From positions 1 to 64,000 of the forward strand of contig NZ_FNYL01000018.1 of assembly GCF_900109045.1 (NCBI RefSeq): 64,000 bases of DNA, read 5' to 3'. The notes below the pieces were generated by a model. It was not told the DNA's origin. It was given only the letters and a program-made list of their open reading frames with translations, and did not search any database. Shown one piece after another: positions 17,519 to 23,930 of this stretch (its first letter is position 1; each line of letters begins with the position of its first letter). This DNA comes from Dyadobacter sp. SG02 (GTDB lineage: Bacteria > Bacteroidota > Bacteroidia > Cytophagales > Spirosomataceae). The position numbers and the translations under genes are program-made.

Positions 17519-18499
17519 ATGGAAAGTCTTCAAACTATCAGGAACCTCGATCTGATGGACCTTAGCAGCAGGTCTATTGATTTGGCCCAGCCCATAGGCC
17601 AGCTTACCTCGTTATCACGCGATGAAATATTCGAACTGATCGACGTTCTTCCGCCGTATTATGCCTTGAAAGATGTTGCCGTTAGCCCTGGCAACTTTGC
17701 CGTTGCCAGGATCCGGACCGAGCAGCCTCTGGGGCATGAAGTTTTCCCCATTTCAACATCCGAAGCAAGCCGGCATATGGCCATTCTGGGTTCAGTGTGC
17801 TGCGCGGTAGCAAACCCTGTCAAACAAAAGCATTATTACCTGGCAAATACCGGGACTTTCACCCGGGGCACGGAAGATACCTTTTGGATCGGAAACGAGT
17901 TGATAGTGATGGCAGAGTGCCTTTCATTCGGAAAAAGAGGGGCCTGTGTCCGCGCCTGCCTGTTGAACCACCAGCATCAGCTCATTTGTGGAATAGATGT
18001 CAGCTATCACGTCATCCATCATAGCTTGTTTGAACGTATATACACTTGCGGTAATGCCGGCACCCCGTCAGGTGACTTCGGGCGGGACAACCCCTACACG
18101 ACTAAAAACCCTCTTGCCGATGTTAGCATATCGGACACCGGGGCATCGGCCTGGCTGCGCGAAATAACTAGTAAAAACTGTCAAGGCCACTTTCCCAAAT
18201 TCCCGACGCTGCCTGTGGCGATCCTGGTAGCATCCGTGTTTGACTTGATTATCATGTATATTCACCATCTCACAGGGGATCGCGCACTGAAGGTATTAGT
18301 CCGGGAGAGCACACTTCTGGCTGAAAATCTGGCATTCTCGGGCGAGACCGTAGAGTTGCACGCACGCCTGCAAGAAAGCTCAGGTAATAGGTTTAAGGTG
18401 CAATGCGTAGCCCAAACGACAGATGGGAAAAATATCGGGGATGTCATAGCTATCATTGAAACCGTTCGAAATAACTTCGATATGGATTTCCATCTTTAA
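17519..18499 (+). CDS. double-hotdog protein related to FabA/FabZ-type dehydratases
   Basis: 326 residues. The C-terminal half (about 200-320) has the FabZ-like signature GHFPKFPTLPVAIL, with the His of GHFP where FabZ has its catalytic His, followed by a long helix typical of the hotdog fold. The N-terminal half (about 35-180) looks like a second, catalytically uncertain hotdog domain (LPPYYALKD, SEASRHMAILGS). FabZ and ApeI/ApeP-like enzymes dehydrate 3-hydroxyacyl-ACP in fatty-acid and aryl-polyene synthesis. This copy stands alone, without ketosynthase, ACP or acyltransferase genes, inside a surface-protein regulon. It may modify a lipid or act on a diffusible acyl signal; both ideas are inference. 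It is preceded by promoter P4. Confidence 0.75.
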   Translation: MESLQTIRNLDLMDLSSRSIDLAQPIGQLTSLSRDEIFELIDVLPPYYALKDVAVSPGNFAVARIRTEQPLGHEVFPISTSEASRHMAILGSVCCAVANPVKQKHYYLANTGTFTRGTEDTFWIGNELIVMAECLSFGKRGACVRACLLNHQHQLICGIDVSYHVIHHSLFERIYTCGNAGTPSGDFGRDNPYTTKNPLADVSISDTGASAWLREITSKNCQGHFPKFPTLPVAILVASVFDLIIMYIHHLTGDRALKVLVRESTLLAENLAFSGETVELHARLQESSGNRFKVQCVAQTTDGKNIGDVIAIIETVRNNFDMDFHL

Positions 18500-18602
18500 C
18501 CTCAGTGCAACTTATAAAAAGACAATTTTATAATATCAATAATACAATGTTTTGTAGTATAGAACCAAGTCCATGATTTTGCTGCTTGCAAAATTCTGCC
18601 TT

Positions 18603-18671
18603 TTGACGAAATAACACTGCCTTTTTGACAAATTCCTTTCGGTATACCCAGCCTTTGGAGGGATAAATTTG
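18603..18671 (+). promoter_or_regulatory. promoter P5 of the shared TTGAC regulon
   Basis: Box A TTGACGAAAT (18603-18612), box B TTGACAAATT (18625-18634), -7 element TAAATTTG (18664-18671), a full match to TAnnTTTG. Spacings are 22 and 39 bp. With transcription starting near 18678, the ATG at 18683 would be almost leaderless, which favours the ATG at 18740. Confidence 0.65.
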
Positions 18672-18739
18672 CATCGCTTTCCATGTTAGTATTTTTACAC
18701 GGGGGCGAGAGCGAATTGAATTTAAATTTTACATTAACA

Positions 18740-20245
18740 ATGAGAATAGTAAATTTTACAGAAAAGGTTATTGCCCTTACATTACTGGTTACGAGTAGTA
18801 TTTCATACGCTCAAACACCAGCCTTAACAGGAACGGTTACCGGGGTGGTTTGGAAAGACAGCAAACCAAGCGACGGATTAAGAGCACCATCTGAAACAAA
18901 AGTGGCTGGAATACTGGTGAAACTTTTGACGGTTGACACAGGAGAGGTCGTTTCGACTGCTTTGAGTAATGAGAATGGAGAATATAGCCTGAATGCAAAT
19001 GCCGGGACTTACATGATTGAGTACGTATATCCTACGGACGGCTTCACAGCCGCATCGCAACGGGTGGGCGCAGATAATACTATCAATAGTGCAGCCGACG
19101 CAGATAACCTTACGGCGCCGTTTTCGGTTGCCGACAACCAGACAATTTCGGAATATGGCCTGGGACTCGTTGCGAAAGAAAATACCATTACCTATTGTAC
19201 CCAAAAAGAATCGGTTACTACCGAATGGAGCCAAAACTTGATGCTTCCCAAATCAACAGTAACCCCGGTCCCATTAAATGTGAAAATCTTCGCAGCGGAA
19301 GCAGTGTATCATCCGGTTATTGGAGTAGAAAATACCGCCACAGCCGCCGGGTACAGCATTACGGCTGCCGGAAAAGTCACCATGACAATACCAATAAACC
19401 CGGCGTCATTGGTTATGAACAGCGATGTAACTGTCGGTGGAACTCTTGGGGACTACGATGGTGACCAAGATTACAATGGGACATCGGGGATTTCATTTTT
19501 CAACAGGTATTCCTTCGCAAATACTAGCCCGGCTAGAAGTACTAATAATGCGGCTATAATCGCGACAAATTTCGTCGGCTCGGGCAATGATGTGTTTACT
19601 ATACCAACACTCGCTCAGAGCTCGGTTGCTATAACAGGAAGCGGTAACCTGGAAACGTTCGTAAGAACCTACGTAAGTGCCGGTGCCTGTGTTGTCTACA
19701 CCTATGAAGAAGGGGCACTTCCGGTCACGTTAGTATCATTCAATGCCCAAAAAAGAGAAAATGCCGGGGCATTGGAATGGAAGACATCTTCGGAGACCAA
19801 TAGCGATCGATTTGAAATTGAAAGAAGCAGTCAGGGGAAAAATTGGGAAAAAATAGGTACCGTACAGGCCGCAAAAGAAAGCTCAGCATTATTCAGCTAT
19901 TCGTTTCTGGACACCGCGCCTTTACATGGGCAGAACCTGTACCGTCTTAAAATGATCGATAGTGACGAAACATTTGCTTACAGCCATATTCTAAACCTGG
20001 ATTTTAAAAATAACGCCCGGTTGGTCGTTTACCCTAATCCAGCATCGGAAAAGATTCAGGTTAAATCGGACAGCGAAAAGGAGGTATCAAAAATCGAAAT
20101 CTATAACCGATCAGGAGTGCTGACGGCACAGTCAATAGGGAATAACTTTGTTGATGTTTTAAAGCTCAGCACTGGCACATACTCGGTTAAAGTATATTAT
20201 AAGGCTGGTTTCAGCGAATCACAGAATATTATGATTGTAAAATAG
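18740..20245 (+). CDS. T9SS-sorted secreted protein with SdrD-B-like domain
   Basis: I choose the ATG at 18740, which opens a good signal peptide (MRIVNFTEKVIALTLLVTSS, cleavage at SYAQ-T) and lies 115 bp after box B of promoter P5, as in P1 and P6. An in-frame ATG at 18683 adds 19 residues. About 501 residues: one SdrD-B/SpaA-like domain (about 12-150; VTGVVWKDSKPSDGLR, NENGEYSLNANAGTYMIEY), a beta-rich middle region, an FN3-like domain (LPVTLVSFNA, WKTSSETNSDRFEIERS) and a T9SS type A sorting domain (VYPNPASE, LSTGTYSVKV). The last two modules match those of the two larger surface proteins. It should be exported to the cell surface. Confidence 0.88.
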   Translation: MRIVNFTEKVIALTLLVTSSISYAQTPALTGTVTGVVWKDSKPSDGLRAPSETKVAGILVKLLTVDTGEVVSTALSNENGEYSLNANAGTYMIEYVYPTDGFTAASQRVGADNTINSAADADNLTAPFSVADNQTISEYGLGLVAKENTITYCTQKESVTTEWSQNLMLPKSTVTPVPLNVKIFAAEAVYHPVIGVENTATAAGYSITAAGKVTMTIPINPASLVMNSDVTVGGTLGDYDGDQDYNGTSGISFFNRYSFANTSPARSTNNAAIIATNFVGSGNDVFTIPTLAQSSVAITGSGNLETFVRTYVSAGACVVYTYEEGALPVTLVSFNAQKRENAGALEWKTSSETNSDRFEIERSSQGKNWEKIGTVQAAKESSALFSYSFLDTAPLHGQNLYRLKMIDSDETFAYSHILNLDFKNNARLVVYPNPASEKIQVKSDSEKEVSKIEIYNRSGVLTAQSIGNNFVDVLKLSTGTYSVKVYYKAGFSESQNIMIVK

Positions 20246-20433
20246 GTTCCACTTAATTTTAATAAATACACACATTATGCCGGGTCGGGTTTAACGGCCT
20301 GGTAATTTTTTTGTGTCAAATACGGCTTAATTATAACATACCGAGCTAAGAACCTCTGTTTCTGCATGTAATCCTTCGCGTAAACGTGGTGGCCGGACTC
20401 AGAGCCCTAATTGAAAAGCCCTTCCGAAGATCA

Positions 20434-20502
20434 ATGACAAGATTCTCACGTAAAATTGGCAGAATTTACCCCTGTCATTTTCCGCGCAACTAAGTAGGTT
20501 TA
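20434..20502 (+). promoter_or_regulatory. promoter P6 of the shared TTGAC regulon
   Basis: Box A ATGACAAGAT (20434-20443), box B TTGGCAGAAT (20456-20465), -7-like element TAGGTTTA (20495-20502). Spacings are 22 and 39 bp. A further TTGAAAAG sequence starts at 20411, 23 bp upstream of box A. Box B starts 114 bp before the ATG at 20570. Confidence 0.55.
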
Positions 20503-20569
20503 CCTACTGCTTCCACGCTGTAACAGCCAATATCCGTAACCGGGAAAACCGCTTAAGACCAATAATAGT

Positions 20570-21097
20570 ATGCACCAAAAAATCATTGATGCCGAGCTAA
20601 CCTCGGTGGCTATTATAGAGCCGAGCCCCATACTTTGTTATGGAATGAAAGGCTTGCTCGAAAGCTTCGGCCAACGTTACAAGATCAGTGAATTCTCTAC
20701 TACCCGCGACTATTTAAAATGTCACGCTAAGGGGCATGTAGATATTGTCATCATTGGCTTGGGAGACTGTTCGGAAAAGACCGCTATAACTTCAATTCGG
20801 CAGGTTCGAAGCCGGGACCCTTTTGTGAAAATCATAGTCCTGGATTGCATATGCTCTGTTGAGCGCATCAGCTGTTATTTTCGCGAAAAAGCCAATGCCT
20901 ACCTTCCGGAGAATTGCAGTCTGTCCGGCTTTGAAGAATGCCTTATCAAAATCAGGTCGGGCAACTTATATGTCACTTATGAAACAAGTCAGCAAATATT
21001 GGCCTATAATTTAAAGGTTCAAATGCCTGTTTCAAGGTCGCAGGGGCGGAGAATACATTTTGAGACGCGTCTCACCGAACATGAGATTCAGTGTTGA
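20570..21097 (+). pseudogene. LuxR/NarL-type regulator truncated at the start of its HTH
   Basis: 175 residues with an atypical receiver: SVAIIEPSPILCYGMKGLLE at the start, DIVIIGLG where the phospho-Asp should be, and YLPE in place of the Lys motif. It ends with RLTEHEIQC, which matches the first residues of a LuxR HTH (compare LSGLEIKVAGC in the intact protein at 5819) and then stops. No HTH continuation is visible in other frames downstream. The protein either lost its DNA-binding domain or survives as a receiver-only form. It keeps a full regulon promoter (P6). Receiver-only paralogs can act as competitors of the full-length regulator, but decay is the simpler reading. Confidence 0.65.
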
Positions 21098-21220
21098 ATG
21101 TGATCTTTCGTACAAAAAAGGCTTGTCCACAATGTGCTGTGTTTTTGAAGGAATAAATGAATTGTTCCGATTAAAATTAAATTCTTGCTATTCAGTAACC
21201 AATTAACATTAATCATACCT

Positions 21221-21322
21221 ATGGGCTTATTATCTTTTATTAAAGGCGTCGGTGAAAAAGTTTTTAAGAAGCAGGAAATCGCCGCTGCTCCGACCCCGGA
21301 TGTCAAATCCAGAAGTAAATGA
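21221..21322 (+). pseudogene. 33-codon remnant resembling the N-terminus of a LysM/BON (Kbp-like) protein
   Basis: Starts MGLLSFIKGVGEKVFKKQE, a pattern I associate with the start of cytoplasmic LysM-domain (YgaU/Kbp-like) proteins of Bacteroidota (MGLFSFIKxxGxKLF). It stops after 33 codons, and its 3' end overlaps the left arm of the inverted repeat (21301-21345). The LysM and BON parts are absent. It looks like a gene cut by the rearrangement at this junction. Confidence 0.5.
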
Positions 21323-21546
21323 GAATTTACAAAAGATGACGAGAATCCGGGTGCTATTCGGCCCTTAAAAAACAACACAACTAACTTATTATTAGACATT
21401 TAATTGCAAAAATATAAACAAACAGTTCTCATCATCTTTTGTAAAAACCCAAAGTAGTCTCCCCATCTATTGCACATTTTCTCATCTTCTCTTGTCAAAA
21501 CCGTCCGAAATCTACCAATTATTCTCACTGCCTTTTGGATTTGACA
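21301..21546. repeat. imperfect inverted repeat enclosing the right direct repeat
   Basis: TGTCAAATCC at 21301-21310 is the reverse complement of 21537-21546, and similarity continues inward (about 22 of 26 bases). A second block (TTTACAAAAGATGACGAGAA, 21326-21345) matches the reverse complement of 21426-21445 at 19 of 20 bases. The right arm carries about 75 extra bases between these blocks and contains the whole 95-bp direct repeat. It resembles two inverted copies of a small repeat, one of them deleted internally. Confidence 0.6.
21452..21546. repeat. 95-bp perfect direct repeat, right copy
   Basis: Identical to 1-95 over all 95 bases, same orientation, 21,451 bp apart. It marks the right edge of the surface-protein module and the start of the plasmid-like region. 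Confidence 0.92.
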
Positions 21547-21631
21547 TCAAACAACACGCCTATCTGGGTTTCATCATCGCTCTGATCGAATGCTATATAT
21601 GAATTGTATAATCTTGGTGTTGTTGGTTATA

Positions 21632-21651
21632 TAATTATAAATTTATAATTA
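21632..21651. repeat. 20-bp AT-only palindrome
   Basis: Perfect palindrome centred on AATTATAAATTTATAATT. A related, longer palindrome lies between divergent genes at 54443-54470, and a similar AT-rich stretch sits upstream of rep (about 30643-30675). It could be a regulator site or simply AT-rich promoter DNA. Confidence 0.4.
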
Positions 21652-21714
21652 CATTTGTATATAACAGTGATTATCAGGACGAAATAATCCCACGGATATA
21701 AATTTTTTGTCGAT

Positions 21715-21927
21715 ATGAGATATATTTCAAACTCGCTTCGCAGTATTTTCAACTACATGACCTTGACTGAAAGTTTCTTCTATGTTATGTGGCAAACTTC
21801 ACATGAGCCGCTTCCAAAGGTACTTTTGGTTGTTCAATTTGCACTATTTGCTTTATTTACGACCCTGAATTGGAAGGGATTGAGGGTATCCTTTTCTGTC
21901 GGCATATCTCGTAACAAACAAAACTAA
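21715..21927 (+). CDS. small hypothetical protein with one membrane segment
   Basis: 70 residues with a hydrophobic stretch near the middle (KVLLVVQFALFALFTTLNW). It is not recognised. It ends 7 bp before the lipoprotein gene at 21935, so the two may be co-transcribed. No similarity to the small membrane protein at 137-343 despite the comparable position after a direct repeat. Confidence 0.4.
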   Translation: MRYISNSLRSIFNYMTLTESFFYVMWQTSHEPLPKVLLVVQFALFALFTTLNWKGLRVSFSVGISRNKQN

Positions 21928-21934
21928 CTGCCAA

Positions 21935-22339
21935 ATGAAATCAAGATTATTGCTAGCATCAGTGATAGTGTTTTTTATGTCTTGCAAAAAGGACGAGCCT
22001 TCCCCTACGATGACTGAGGAGCCAGCTTTCACTTTTCAATTTACTCAAGGGAAAAATTTTCAAGCACTTAAGAAGTCTTTGGAATTTGAAGCCGGGACCA
22101 AATTGAAGGGCTATGATGATAAAATACTCTTTTTAAATGAGGAACTTCCTGACTCTTTATATACATTTCAAACAGAGGGCGCACCGCAAAAATTTAAGGT
22201 TACACTTCACGTAAGCGATAATGGTACTCAAGATTACACCCAGTTCAAATTTCGAGTTTTGAAGAAAGGGAAGCAGGTGCTTAATATGAGCCACGTAGCT
22301 AGCGGGGCGGCTGAGAAAAGTTTTGTTGTTGACCTATAA
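21935..22339 (+). CDS. hypothetical lipoprotein
   Basis: 134 residues with a type II signal peptide: MKSRLLLASVIVFFMSC, lipobox FMSC, then KKDEPSP. The mature part is short and beta-rich (FTFQFTQGKNF, TLHVSDNGTQDYTQFKFRVL). No family is recognised. It follows the small ORF at 21715 and faces the toxin gene at 22457 tail to tail. Its format resembles the TraQ-type lipoprotein at 31492, but I see no real similarity. Confidence 0.65.
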   Translation: MKSRLLLASVIVFFMSCKKDEPSPTMTEEPAFTFQFTQGKNFQALKKSLEFEAGTKLKGYDDKILFLNEELPDSLYTFQTEGAPQKFKVTLHVSDNGTQDYTQFKFRVLKKGKQVLNMSHVASGAAEKSFVVDL

Positions 22340-22456
22340 GTCCCGAAATGTACTATGGTTACAGCAATTTTAATAGGATTCCAGAACGATTACCAGTGCT
22401 CTCAGATCCGGAGCAACCTGGTCAAAAGATTATTAACAATTAAAGACAACGAACAT

Positions 22457-23380
22457 TCAAATGGATCTACGCTGCCTTTGTGATGAAATTTCTCTGAGCA
22501 ACTTAGCTGAGTCTTCTAAAAACTGACCTTTATCACCGTTCCTAAGCTCAATCAGGCTATGGACTTGATTGACACGCCCATTTAAATATGCTTTCTCGGT
22601 CGACGAGAACGGCCTGGTCTGTTCAGAATGCATTACGCCAGTTATTTGTGCAGCACGCATATTAGCTTTTTCCTCAGAGTAAATCTGGTTGACAGCGTTG
22701 TTGACGATCGTTCCATCTGTCTGTCTCTGAATGCTTCTGGAGTATACCGAAACATGATCTATAATTCCCGATGCCGTAGCTTTTTCAATATTACCATTAA
22801 GGGCTTGGTAATTTGCGTCATGTGACGCCATGCTGACAAATCGTCCTACCCCATCTGTTTGCAGCTGTCGTTCATATCGAAGTTGTATACCGAGTCGACT
22901 AACAGAAGGATTCACAGCAAGCGCGTGGAGCTCAACCCGATAGTCGTTCGCCTTATACTGCTGCTTCATCATTTGCATGTACAGCTCAACATTGCCGGCG
23001 AAAGTCATATCGTGCAAGACACAATAACCTTCTTTGGCGGCTTTTTCTGATAATCTTGCACACCATTCCGCTGAATTCGGATTTACGAGATAGCCGGCGC
23101 GCGCAAATTCGGATGGATGTTTTAAAAGCTGTTCGTAAGCTGGATGATATTTTCGAACATTGTCAGTATTTATCTCAATAGTAGATCTATCCTTGCCATT
23201 TTCTAATAGAAAATCGCGAAGCGTCGTTTTGCCGCTTCCGGGCTGCCCTGCTGTAAAATATGCGACTCGATGATTTGGACGCTGTTTACTGGAAAATGCT
23301 TCTTCCAATATTACTTGGAAAATCAAGTCATTATCCGATTTAGAGAGTAAATAGGGTTTCTGGGAATCACTAATATTCAT
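22457..23380 (-). CDS. zeta-toxin-type kinase
   Basis: 307 residues. Walker A is GQPGSGKTT (about 44-52), followed by the zeta-type acidic motif INTDNVRKYHPAY (about 72) and a later basic region (RLGIQLRYERQL) that fits the lid arginines. Zeta toxins phosphorylate UDP-N-acetylglucosamine and block cell-wall synthesis; plasmid copies stabilise inheritance. The start overlaps the end of the partner gene by 4 bp (ATGA), so the pair is translationally coupled. The order (small gene first) fits a toxin-antitoxin operon. Related ATPases also occur as non-toxic plasmid proteins, so toxicity is not proven. Confidence 0.85.
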   Translation of the reverse strand: MNISDSQKPYLLSKSDNDLIFQVILEEAFSSKQRPNHRVAYFTAGQPGSGKTTLRDFLLENGKDRSTIEINTDNVRKYHPAYEQLLKHPSEFARAGYLVNPNSAEWCARLSEKAAKEGYCVLHDMTFAGNVELYMQMMKQQYKANDYRVELHALAVNPSVSRLGIQLRYERQLQTDGVGRFVSMASHDANYQALNGNIEKATASGIIDHVSVYSRSIQRQTDGTIVNNAVNQIYSEEKANMRAAQITGVMHSEQTRPFSSTEKAYLNGRVNQVHSLIELRNGDKGQFLEDSAKLLREISSQRQRRSI

Positions 23381-23685
23381 GCAGCTGCTAAGATGCTCCT
23401 AGCTTCATGAAGTTCCTTTGAATATGTAACGATGGCTTTACCCCGCTCAGCAATGGCACCGATTGGGTAGGTCTTTTTTATACGCAGTACCTCGCTATGT
23501 CGAAGGCGGTATTTTTCGGCGTTAAGTTCATTCCGCTCACTATCTGGCTTTTTTTGCTCTTGAAACCAAAGCTGGAAATATACTCCCGCCAAAGAAGTCA
23601 TCACTCCCTCAAAAGTCTCGATACTTTCGAAAATGTCGAAACCCAGTGGGTCTGCTATGGGAGTCGATTCGTTGATAATATTCAT
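23377..23685 (-). CDS. small partner of the zeta-type toxin (candidate antitoxin)
   Basis: 102 residues, upstream of and overlapping the toxin gene by 4 bp. It is helical and charged (LAGVYFQLWFQEQKKPDSER, YRLRHSEVLRIKKTYPIG), with no sequence resemblance to the classic epsilon antitoxin that I can see. Similar small proteins precede zeta-like kinases on Bacteroidota elements. The antitoxin role is inferred from position, size and overlap only. Confidence 0.65.
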   Translation of the reverse strand: MNIINESTPIADPLGFDIFESIETFEGVMTSLAGVYFQLWFQEQKKPDSERNELNAEKYRLRHSEVLRIKKTYPIGAIAERGKAIVTYSKELHEARSILAAA

Positions 23686-23930
23686 TTTGTTATGGCTTTT
23701 AGGTATATCAAAGATAGCGTTTTTTCTGCTGTTTTCTTAGTTTTTGGGCCGTTTAATGCCGATTTCAGCATCATGAATGTTAACAATATTTTCAGACCAG
23801 CGCAGAAATCCCGATTAACATGGTTTCGATTTTGTTAATAGAATGTTTGAGGCGCTACGCCCGTTTGGGAGTGATCAGGCTTGATCAGGAAGGCATTTGC
23901 CTTCTATTTTGTTAACAATAATTCAAAAAT
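23686..23930. other. intergenic region with short hairpin
   Basis: Contains a perfect 7-bp hairpin at 23889-23904 (GAAGGCA / TGCCTTC) followed on the plus strand by TATTTTG, and a doubled TGATCA sequence just before it. It lies between the end of the methylase-helicase gene and the toxin operon, so it should hold the toxin operon promoter. Confidence 0.35.
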
